Source of the DNA: Cyanophora paradoxa
Taxonomy: Eukaryota; Glaucocystophyceae; Cyanophorales; Cyanophoraceae
Reading direction: 5' to 3'
DNA length: 64,000 nucleotides
Assembly (NCBI GenBank): GCA_004431415.1
Contig: QPMI01000217.1
Span: forward strand, 61,556 to 125,555
The notes beneath the pieces were generated by a model, which saw only the letters and a list, made by a program, of their open reading frames with translations, made no database searches and was not told the origin of the DNA. The position numbers and the translations under genes were made by a program. This document shows, piece after piece, positions 21,057 to 31,134 of the stretch (positions within the stretch are counted from its first letter, which is position 1; every line of letters begins with the position of its first letter).

Positions 21057-23084
21057 TCACTCTGACCTCTGGCCGAAGGCCTCGCAGGATCTGACGGAGC
21101 CCGCGCCGGTTCGCCGGGAGGGAGCGGGCCGGTGGAGAGGGCGCGGCACGCGCCGCGGCGGACCTCGAAGGAGCGGGTGGAGGGCGAGTCGAGGAGGGCG
21201 AAGACACAGAGGCTCTCTCTCGAGGGGCGGCAGCGCGACGATCGCATCCGCCTCCGCCTCCGCGAGGGGCCCCGCCACGTGCAGGCCGAGCCCCCGCAGC
21301 GCGCGTCGCGCCCCGGCGCAGGCCAGGACGCCTGCGAAGCCCCCGCCCCGCTCCGCCCGCTGAGTGCGGTCTGCACCCGCCGGCGGGCGAGCGGGTGAGC
21401 GGGGGCGGGGCGAGGCGGCGCGGGGCGCGCGGGGCGGGCGGGGCACGTGCGAGGTGGAGGAAGAGGGGCTCGAGGCGGGGCAGGGCGGAGAGGGAGCCCT
21501 CGAGGACGGCGAAGGCCGGCGCGGGGTCCCGCCGCCTGAGCTGCACGTGCACGTGGAGGCGCAGCTCCCGCGGGCTCGGGATCCGCCCCCGGGCGTCCGA
21601 CATCCCGTCCTCGGGGACCTGATCGTCCGCCGGATCGCTCGAGCTCGCCGGGGCCATTCAGCGCGTCGAGGGACTCGAGCTCGGGCATGCGGCTCAGCGC
21701 GAGGAGGGCCTCGGGCGGGGCCGCGGCGTACACCCGCCTGCCGCCGCTGGACCGTGCGGGGAACGCCTCATCCCTCCCTGCGCCAGCGTCGCTGAGCCGG
21801 CGAGAGCGCGGACCGCGCGCGGGGTCGGGCGCACGTGCACCTGTAGATGCCACTCTCCCACCAGGGGAGGAATTCGATGCTGCGGGGGCTGGCGCCGGCG
21901 GGCCCGTCGGCGAGCGCGGCGAGGCCGGCGGCGAGCTCGGCGCCGGCGCTCGCGCTGAAGCGGCGGCTGAAGAAGCTCCCTCCCTCCACGACCAGGCGCT
22001 CCAGGCGGCCCAGCGGGGCGAGGGCCGCCAGCGCCTCCTCCCGCGCCCTCTTCGCAGACGCGACGCCGACGGTGAGCGAGCGGAGGAGGGGGCAGGCGGC
22101 GGCGACGGCCGCCGCCGCCCCGGGGCTGAAGTCGGCGTCGAGGCCGCCGAAGGAGAGGTCGAGGGCGCGCAGCGCGGCAAAGGGCGCGAGGGCGGCCCGC
22201 AGCTCGGCGGCCGCCGGCCACGCCATCCAGCCCAGGCGGGGGTGCTCGCGATCGACGCCGCCAAAGCGCACGCTGAGGCGCTCGAGGCGGCTCGCCGCCC
22301 CCTCCGGCGGCCGCAGCGCACGCAGCAGGCCGAGCAGGATTTCGCGCAGCAAGTTCTCCGCCGCTTCGCTGGCCCTGGACATGCTCAGGAGCTCCACGGT
22401 CACGCCGCTGAGCTGCGCCCCGCCGCGCTGGCGCCGCGCGATCGTTCCGAAGAGACTGCACGCAGCTTCCACCGCTGCAAGTTGGCAGCTCTTCCGTCCC
22501 CCTGGTCCTTCCGTGTCGCTGCTCTTGCGGAAAGCCGAGATCCGGGGTAGCTCCGCCCGAAGTGCCACGCTGCAGCTGCAGCCGCCTCCGAGCCGGCGCC
22601 GCAGCTTGCCGCTTTCGAACAGCGCCGTCAACTCTCGGAACGCACGCTCGCCGGAAGGCTCCGACCCGCTGCCGCTGGCGAGCTGCTGCGCTGACTTGCC
22701 GGTGGCCCAGTCACTCGCATATGCATTTTCGCCCTTGGCCCATGGCCAACAGCTCGACGCTCGCAGCCGCCCACTCGGTCTCCTCCAACACTCGCCGCCA
22801 CCGCCTGCCATCGAAAGCTTTTAGCTACGTATACGAAGCAAGGGCGTCCTTCGAGGCGAAGCGCGCGGACCTGCACACGCCGCGCAGGGGCCAGCTTGCT
22901 CGCAGCCGAGCACCCTGAATACGACGCTCATGACTCCGTCAGGGAGTGTACTTATCGCCCCCGCATCCAGATCCGACGCGTCTGCTGGCGGATCCGACGC
23001 GTCTGCTGGCGATGGGTCCTCGACCCGGGCTCGCTTTGCTGAGCGCCGATCATTCCCTTCCGATCGCGACTTGCGCCCTGACAT
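21057..23084 (-). CDS. F-box/leucine-rich-repeat-like protein
   Basis: Start MSGRKSRSEG at 23084. An acidic leader contains a short duplicated ADASD, then a likely F-box core (ISTLPDGVMSVVFRVLGCEQ). A later exon reads VYVAKSFRWQAV, which fits the F-box second half. Downstream exons carry Leu/Ala-rich repeats (ERLSVRFGGVD, LRALDLSFGGLDADFSP, LLRSLTVGV, LERLVVEGGSF). A GT-AG intron ending near 21765 joins FLPWWESGIY to SGGRRVYAAAPPEALLALS, and another joins LEPLFLHLA to GVLACAGARRALRGLGLHV. If the F-box is real, the role would be substrate adaptor of an SCF ubiquitin ligase. Several joins in the first 300 nt and the exact end are unresolved; stops at 21008 or 20908 are alternatives. Confidence 0.5.
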
Positions 23085-23816
23085 CGACGCCGCGCGCCCG
23101 ACTGCTCGTATCGATGCTGGTGCTCGACGGCTGCAGCGACGCGACGACTGCAGCGACGGCTGCGGCGACGCTCTGGCCATGGAGTATCCCTCCTCGGCCA
23201 GTTCGCAACTGAACACAAGTCCCGCGTCCGACGCAGTCAAGAGGAGAAAGCAACCGGCAACAATGGCGCCCAGGGCCTTGCCAGTGAAAGCCGCGCGTCG
23301 ATTCGCGCCGACCAAGCCGGCGCCCGAGTCTGAGTCGTGCGTCGCCCCGAGGCGCACGCTCCACGTTGCCGCGCTGAGGCACCGGAGCGCAGCGAGTCTG
23401 ATTACGATGATCAAGAGAACCGCGACAATGGCACTGGCCAGATTGACCGAACCGGTGCGTTCGCCCAGCATGACTGCCGCGGGAGCATTCACTTTGAGGC
23501 GCCGCGCTGATTCCCGGCCCGCGCAGCCAAGGGCGGCTCCACGAGCATTCGTAACTTTCACTCCAGCGACGGTACGCAGTCGCGTGCCTGCCCAGTCGCC
23601 GATGCGCATGCGAGCGTTTACCTCGAGGCCTAGGCGCCCGGCGCGCGCCGAGCTGATTCCGAGTCCGCGCACAGTCGACAAGGACTGGAGCTCCCACATC
23701 ATTCACAAGCGACCCAAGTCCCCTTGTGCGTTCCTTCCGGCCGCCCGCGGGAGCATTCGCCTCGAGCTTGCGCCGTCGACGCGCGCGCGCATGCGCATGC
23801 TTGGTTCAAACTGACG

Positions 23817-25145
23817 ATGAACGCAGATGAGAAGTGGACTCGGAGGGAGGTAGATTTGGTCAAGGATCTCGTCGAGCTTTACGAAGCGGAGACGTCGACG
23901 CGGGAGCACGCGGAGAGCTTCGAGAGCTTCGTGAGCCGCTGCAAGACGCGGGGCGACATCAATCCCAGGATCCAGGTCCGCCCGCCCGAGCGCGAGCCCC
24001 GCTCGAGAAAATGCGGAGCTGATCCCGCGCCGCAGGATCTCTGCCAGGAGCGCCCGCTGACGGCGATTAGAAGGCACGCCCAGGACCTGGGCCTCACCGC
24101 CGCGCTGCCGAAGAAGCGCGCCGCGGCCGCCCCGAAGACGGGCGCCGGGTCCGCCCCCGCCAAGAAGCGGAAGCGTGCGCTCATGCCCCTCGCGGCCGCT
24201 GCCAGCGCCCCTCACGCCGCACTGGCAGGCGGCGCCGGGGCCTCCAACTCCAACTCCCGCGCCCAGCAGGCGCCCGCTCCGGCCCCGGCGCCGGCTGCCG
24301 TCGCGCCCGCTCCGCAGACGGTCGCCCCGCCGCGCACCGCCCCGGCCCCCGTCGACCGCCGCGCCCTGACGGCGCCTCCTCCGATCTTCGTGCCCCGGGA
24401 TAAGGCAGCGCCTGCGGGCGCAGGCCCCGCCGGCAGGGGTCCGGAGGCCGCCCCCGCGGCTCTTGCCACGGCGAGCCAGCAGCGGGGCAAGCAGCCGGCG
24501 CCCCAGCCGGCGGCCGGCGCGGCGGCGGGCGCGGCCCCCGGCGGGGCGCCGGGGGCGCGGGCGGGGCCTGCGGCGGGGCCGAGGCAGAAGCTCGCCGTCC
24601 GCTTCGATGTCCCCTCCGACGACGACGAGGAGGACGCGAAGGAGGAGGAGGAGGAGGAGGAGGAGGACGCCCCGGGCCCGGCCTGCGCCCCGCCGGCGAA
24701 GGCGGCCCCCGAGGGGGTCCCGGGCGCGCGGCGCCGGTCCCGGCCACGCGCCCGGCCAAGGAGAAGGCCCCACTTCGCGCCCCGGCCCCGGCCCCGGCCC
24801 CGGCCCGCTCCGGGCCCCGGCCCCGGCCCCCGCCCCGCCGGTGCCGGTGGAGGAGGAGGAGCGCGTGCCGGGCTCGCAGGGCTTCGAGGGGCCCGCCCAG
24901 GCCCACGCCTCGGCCGCCCCGCAGGCCCCGGCGGCCGGCCCGTCGAACGCCGGGGGCGGCCCGGCGGGGGTCCCCCAGCGCTGGCGACGGGGTTGGGAAC
25001 CTCGCCTTCGACATCGAGAAGGAGGCGCTGCTGATGCGGGCGGCGGCGCTGCGCTCGCGGGCCGCCGCGGAGGCCCAGCTCGCCCACGCCGACACCCTCG
25101 CCGCCCGCGCGGCCGAGCTCCGCGCCAGGCTGCTCGCCCCCTGAG
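23817..25145 (+). CDS. Orphan protein with N-terminal helical domain, acidic tract and Pro/Ala-rich middle
   Basis: Begins MNADEKWTRREVDLVKDLVE; the helical N-terminus (~90 residues, W then spaced hydrophobics) is loosely Myb/SANT-like. A 60-nt GT-AG intron (23976-24035) joins NPRIQ to DLCQERPLTAIRRHAQDLGL. A basic PKKR and a KKRKR stretch suggest nuclear localisation. A Pro/Ala-rich region, an acidic block (DVPSDDDEEDAKEEE) and the paralogue-shared PVPVEEEERVPGSQGFEG follow. A 37-nt GT-AG intron near 24944 would join AAGP to AGDGVGNLAFDIEKEALL and reach the stop at 25145. One more frame change near 24.7 kb is not resolved. No known family recognised; a chromatin or transcription role is only suggested by composition. 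Confidence 0.55.
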
Positions 25146-25682
25146 CTCGCCCGGCCAGGCCCCCCTCTCCGCCGCCTCAAGGCCTCCGACGCCCGTCGGA
25201 CCCCGAGCGCTCCGCCGCGGCCCGCGCCGGATGCACTGGTGGTCGTGATCTCGAGCGGCCATCATGGCATGGCTTCCGCCGGCCGCTTTCGAGCGGATCT
25301 TCGTGCCAGTCTCCTGTGAATCTTATATATTGAAGGCTCCATGAAGTTGTTTCTTTTTCAGTATTCTATTCAAGTTAGCGTTTCTTTGGCGCCTCGTTCC
25401 TTCGAGTTACGTGTTGGTGCAAATCGAGTGTAGTGTTAGTGCATGCGCACACCTTCCTTTCTAATACGTTGTTATTGTACATCGAGTGTTTCGGCGGGGG
25501 AGGGGCGCGAGCCCTTGCCCCCTTTACGTAAGCCGTGCTCATGGTCGCGATTAATATTCTAGGTGTCACAGAGTGTATGCCTGGTCGATGTATTAAAATA
25601 TCGCAGGTGTATAGGTTCGAATTCGCGGTGAGCAAGTTAAGTAAAGAGCGCAAAGACAAACTGATTGAAAGGAGGTGTCGAA
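25146..25682. other. Intergenic spacer between convergent genes
   Basis: No gene seen. Composition is lower in GC than the flanking genes from about 25310 to 25730, consistent with 3' untranslated sequence from both sides. Confidence 0.55.
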
Positions 25683-28600
25683 CTACTGGTGAAAGAAAAG
25701 GAGCAAAGCGCGAAGAGGAAAGCTACTAGACTTAGACGCGGGATCCGGAGAAGCGGGGCGCTGGGAGTAGGCCTGGTACTTGGGGGCGCCGGTGTCGGGC
25801 AGGAGGGCGTAGGCGGCGACGCTGTCGTAGAGCCAGTGGGGGTTCACGAACTCGGCGGCCTCCAGCAGCGCGCGGGCCCCCGGGGGCAGCGCGAAGAGGG
25901 GTACGACGGCGTCCAAGTCCACCGCGAGGTCGCCCATCCCCGCCTCGAACGTCTCCGGCGATCGGATCACGTACGCAGCCCGCGCCCTCGTCGGCTCCGG
26001 CTCGAGGTTCGAGGTTCGAGCTCAAGGCCTCGGGCGCGGCGCGGGGGGCGAGGAGCGCGCCGCCGCCGGCCTCGACGAGGGCGGCGAGCTGCGCGCGGGA
26101 GGGGCCGTGGCCCGTGAAGCGGCCCCAGAGGGCGAAGAGAAGGCCCTCGAAGAGCCGCGGCCCCTGCTCGCCATCGCAATCAGGGTTCGGGCGGCGGGCG
26201 CTCGAAGCGGCCAGCAAGGGCGGCGGGCGTGCGCACCCCGGCCTCGAGGGCCGCGCGGGACTTGTGGGCGGCGCCGCTGTTGCCGCCCGATTTCCTGGTG
26301 TCGCCCTTGAGCTGGAACTGAGCCTCCGGCATCCACGTCCCGTGCGATTGGCAAGAGCGCACCCCTGCGCATGCGGCCCGTCAGCTCGAGCGGGCGGGGT
26401 CGAGGGGCGCGCGACATGGGAGACGCGGAGCGCACAGCCCTCAGAGACGACCCAGGCCCCGCGGGCGATTCCGCACAGGTATCGGAAGGTTGGGCGGCAA
26501 CGCCCGTTCTCCTCGTTGCAGACCACGTGAGTCACGTCGGGGCTCCAGCGGTCCGCGACGCGCGCCCCGCCACGCGCCTCCACCAGTTCCTTCAGCTTTT
26601 TCTGCGGCGGGCCTCATGATCAGGAAACGTAGGCAGGAAAAACGAACGAAATGAAGGCCCACTTTGTCATTGTCTGTGAGACAGCTGGTGAGGATGACGA
26701 ACGGGCGCGCCGGTTCGTAATCAGATGGCGTGTCATGGATCCGGTCCGAGCGTCGCCCTGTGAGACCAAATGGGAGAGCCGAGGAGGAGGCCGAGGAGGA
26801 GGAGAAGGAGGCGGCGGGCCTTTTGCCGCGGGGCGCGGAGGCGGCAGGAGGCTGCGAAGCAGGGGGCGGCCGCGGGGGGCGGGGGGCGGGGGCCGGGAGT
26901 CGGCCGGAGGCGGCCGGCCTCCCCTTCGGTCCGGGCCGGGCGCCGCGATCGCTGCCGCTGCCGCTACCCTCCCCCACAGAGCCGGCCCGCCTCTTCTGCT
27001 TGCCCTTCTCCTTTCTCGAGCCCCGGCCCCGGCGCGCCAGAACCGCCGGGGCCTGTCCGCTGTGCTCCGCGCAGTCGATGACGTGCTCTTCCTGCAACTC
27101 GAGTTCGCCGATCACGAGGCGGCCCGCGCGCGCGAGAAGCTCAAGGGAAATCGTCTCACCTCGTACATGGTGGGCCGCTTCGCCTGCTCGGCCATCGAAA
27201 GCCTCCGGACGCAGGGGTAGTGGTAGCGACGGCCGCAGCGGTCCGCCACGCAGCCGATGGCCGCGCCGGGCTGCCTGCAGGCCTCGTAGCTGCATTTCTG
27301 TGCAGGGTGTCGAAAACAGAGGAGGACCGGTGCACGATCAAGCGCACGATCTTTCGTGAGCGGTTGAACTCTTCGGCGAACATGGTGTACCCCCCCGTCC
27401 CGTCCTCGGCCACGTCGGGCGCCCACTCCGCGCAGTTCTCGTGCACGTAGAGTCCGATAACGTGTTTCTGCGAGTCCGCGTCAGCCGACGGTGAAGTCTC
27501 GACCGGGATCTCGGGGATGGAGTCAGGCTCGCCTTGTTGGTGGGGTCTAGCACCGCGTACGGGCCGAGCCCCTCGCCGCAGAGAGGGTCGGGGTCCTGCC
27601 CTTCCTTGGGCAGCGCGCCTCTGCAGAAGCAGCAGTAGCGCGTGGGGTCGTCTTCGTCCCCCTCCTCGTCGCTCGGCACCCACTCTTCGTCCTCGTGCAC
27701 AGACTCCTCGCCGCTCTCCACCCCCCCTCCGAGTCCACGTCCGCGAACATGAGGAAGGCCCAGTCGTAGTGCTTCAGGGCGCCCTCCCAGCGCTCCTGGA
27801 GGTGCCCCTGCAGGCTCCGGGTGAAGCCCTGCCGCCTGAAGAACTTGGACGCCGTCGCGTCCGCGAACGTCGCGAGCCAGCGGATGCCCTGCTCCCGCGC
27901 CTCGCGCCTGCCGATCCATCGAGATCAGTCCACGCTGGGAAGACGGATGGGAGGCCTAGGGGCCGGGATCTCACCGGAGCCCGGCGAGGAGGCCGGGGCC
28001 GATGCCGCGGCGGCGGGCCTGCTCCGCCACGCAGAGGAACGTGATCTCGGCGATGCGGCGCCGAGGCATCGGCTTGTAGACGACGGCCCCGACGACCTCC
28101 TTGGAGGGCGCCGGCCCCAAGTCGAACAGGCACCGGTGGAATCTGCGGGGCGGTCGTGAGGAGCTCGAGTCCGGAAAGCAATCTGCGGGGCGGGGCGCAC
28201 GGGTCGGCGATGACGCCCTCCACGTAGGGCTTCTTCAGGCCCGGGAGGGCGAGGTGGACGAGCGCCGCGACCTCCGCCGCCCGGGCCTCCCTCTCCGCTC
28301 CCCCCAGGTCCCCTAGACGGTGGAATGGGCGAGGGCGCTCGGGCGAGGCCGCCGCGGGCGCAGGGGGCGCGAGAGGGGCGGTCGTCGCCGGGCGGGGGGC
28401 GGCAGAAGCGGTGGGGGGTGCGCCGGCGTGCTCCGGGGCCGCGCCGGTGTCGGCCGCGCCGCTCGTCGCGGGCGCGGAGGCGTTGCCCAGCGGCCGGAGC
28501 GGCGCCCGCGCGGCGGCGGGGTCGTCGCGCGCCTTCTTTGCCGGCCGCTTGTTCGGGGAGCCCTCTTCGCGGTTCTCCTTCTCGGCGTCGGCGAGGAGTG

Positions 28601-29375
28601 GCGCGGCGCCGTCCCCGGCGCTGCGGACGGCCTCGCGGACGCCCGCCGTCCGTGACGACCGCGGCCCGGCGGCCACCGCGCCGGCGACCGCGCGGCACGA
28701 CGGCTCCAGTTCCATCTGCGCCAGGCCTGGAGAGAGTCAGTCGCGGGGGCGCGCGCCACGAGAGCACCGACGGGCGAGGGCACCTGCGGCGGGCCGCTCT
28801 GCGTCCTGCCGCCCTTCCGGCGGGTCAGCCGGACACCGCCGCGTGCGGAGGCGGCGAGGAGCTTCCTCCTCCACGTCGCCGATCGCGTGCGAAGGGCCCG
28901 GCCCGCCTGCCGGATCGTCGGCGTCAGCTCCGATGCCGGCGGGACGAGACCGACTGCTCACCGACGACCGCCTCGCTGCCGCGCGCAGCGGAGCCGCTCA
29001 CAGCCATCTCCAGCTGGAGGAACGCGCAAGCGATGTCGCGCATGAGCTGAACACCGCGCAGCGAGCCCCGGTCGAACTCGGCGCGGCAGCTGCGAGCGGA
29101 AGGTCGTGATCAGCGCTCCGACGCGAGCTTGTCGACTTTCTTCGATCAAATTGCGCGTGCGCACTTCGGGCACGTCAGCGTGTCGCAATGCGTTGGGCGC
29201 TCGATGCAGACGCTGCGCGAGCCGTCGGCCGCCGCGCTGCAAGGGCGGGCCGCGGGGTCGGAGGCACGTACGTGCAGCATAGGTGGTTGCAGGGTATATT
29301 GAGAACGTCTCGCACGACCACGTGACTGCTAGCCGTGTGGGCGCGCGCTGCGGTCAGCCTGCGGAACGACCGCAT
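25683..29375 (-). CDS. BRCA1/BARD1-like protein: RING, GCN5-type acetyltransferase, extended PHD, tandem BRCT
   Basis: DNA-damage/chromatin protein in the plant BRCA1/BARD1 layout. RING: PCNHLCCTVCIERPTHCD, then TCPNCRAEFDRGSL across an AA|GTGCGC intron, followed by MRDIACAFLQLE. Mid-protein GNAT: LPGLKKPYVEGVIADP, EVVGAVVYKPM, IAEITFLCVAEQARRRGIG (acetyl-CoA loop), WLATFADATASKFFRRQGFT, KHYDWAFLMF; this is the GCN5 order. Extended PHD: RYCCFCRG, HENCAEWAPDV, CSYEACRQPGAAIGC, CGRRYHYPCVRR, HVIDCAEH. BRCT1: RPFVILTSCLTDNDK, DVTHVVCNEENGRCRPTFRY, GAWVVSE. BRCT2: LFEGLLFALWGRF, EFVNPHWLYDSVAAYAL. A 65-nt GC-AG intron is at 27468-27532. Oddities: the first CxxC of the RING is not found upstream of 29375, a G7 run near 27722 breaks the frame between GNAT and PHD, and the join before YVIRSPETF is approximate. 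Confidence 0.75.
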
Positions 29376-29599
29376 GCGCAGGCCGCGGGGCCTCGCCGCT
29401 CAGCAAGTAGATGCAAACCTCACGGCCAGCCGTCACACGGCGTGAGGTTTGAGGTTTGCAATTGCAATTGATCATGAGGTCACCGGGTTTAAAATTTCGT
29501 GATGCATGCGCATGTGCACGTGATCATGACTCAGTGATCATGAGGTTTGAGGTTTTGAGGCATGCGCATGCGCGCGCGCCACGATGTGCGCATGCCGCA

Positions 29600-31134
29600 G
29601 TGCCGGCGCCGCCCCCCGGTCGACGTCCCGAAAGGGTACGGGGGCGCGAAGGTAAGGGGGCACTGTCGCTGTCGTCGCTGGAGCGCCGAGCGGAAAGCAT
29701 CGAGCGAGCGAACAAGAGTAGTATTCCGGTACCCCCGAGCGTACCGGAACGCGCCCGTCTCCAGCCGACGGCAGCGCCAGCGCGCGATGCGCACTCAGCA
29801 GTAGGCCGGTCGAGCACAGACCGTCCAGCTTGCCCGCCCTCCCCGCCCGACGCCCATGACCTGATGAATGTTGCTGCAGACAGCCCGCACGGCCCTCCCA
29901 TGAACCTCAGAGCATCCTCGGATGTCTCACGTGCCTTAAGCCTGCAGTCGAGCGGCGTGCTCGCTCAGGACACGGCCTCTTGCCCAAATCGCCTGCCGGA
30001 CATGCTCGCCCGAACCTCTGGACTGAATCGCTCGCCCTCTTCGCGTGCCCGACTACATGTTGGATCGATATCACTATCCCGTGCGCTAGCTAACCTGTGC
30101 CCGCGCCGCGCCGCACAGGTCACGCGCGTGCGCACGTCATCAGCGCCAACGGTCACTTGGCGCCGAAACCTCGGAGTCGCTTCCAAGCGTCTCTGGGGCT
30201 CTTGTAGAATCGCCTGGACTAGTAGGCGCATGCCGAGCCGCGCTAGAGACGCCGCGGGACGACCACGGCGAACGAAGGGGGGGTATAGATCACACTCTCG
30301 GCCCCTTCCGTACGCGAGCAGCTCTAGCTCTGCACGCCCGGCACTGGCGTTCACGCACGCCAACCCCTTCCAAGCACTCGTGGCCATGCGGGACGACGCG
30401 ATGCCTTCGGGAAGGGAAGGCGGGTCCGAGTGGCGCGGCGACCCACGTTCTCCGCCGCCGGACCCACAGGGCAAGCGTAAAGCAGATCAGCAGCAGCCGG
30501 TGGCTCGCACGCCGGCGAAGCGATCGCGCGCCGAAGCCGGTGGCTTACCTAACAACGTGAGCACGAACGCGCAGTTCTCCCGCCTGTACACAGCAAGTCT
30601 GATCTGCTCCCAACCACCGCAGGCCCTCGAACGGTCCCGCCAGTCCAGATCACAGGAACCCGAAAGGCCCTCGATCGCTGAGCAACGGGTGCCGCACGCG
30701 ACTCCTCACCAAAGATCGTTTCCTCGCGCTCATCGCCGACCATCGCAGAACGCGGCGCGCTCGGATGCCGGCTCCAGGATGAAGCCTCTAGGCCACCCGA
30801 CCGCGAACGTCGGGGTGCGCGTGTCGCGGCGTCCTCCCTTAGCCGCAGTGCACCGCCAACACGCGACGCAGCAATGGACGATGGAGACGGCGCGCGGGCG
30901 TGTCAGCTTCGGGGCATCGATAGCTGCGCCCGCGTCGCAGTGCACAGTCTTTTCTGGCAAGACAGAGGCAGGATTCTTCGTCGTGTGCCCCGAGCAGCAG
31001 TCACTAGCTTCTCAGAAAGCTGCAGGCTCAGTAGATCTAGGTCCCTGTCTAGATCTAGTCGCAATGCATGGCCTCCCTCGTACTCCCCTCCTAGCCAAAC
31101 GCCCGCCGAGCGAGAGGGACATACTGAGGGGACA
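29600..31134 (+). pseudogene. Leader/ORF1-like region of the retroelement
   Basis: A long open frame in the plus direction, rich in Ser, Arg, Pro and Ala, with no recognised nucleic-acid-binding motif apart from basic stretches (KRKADQQQ, AKRSRAE). It contains the first copy of the ~190-bp direct repeat. It ends just upstream of the ATG at 31135 that begins the endonuclease region. Whether it is a functional ORF1 or unrelated sequence cannot be told. Confidence 0.4.
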
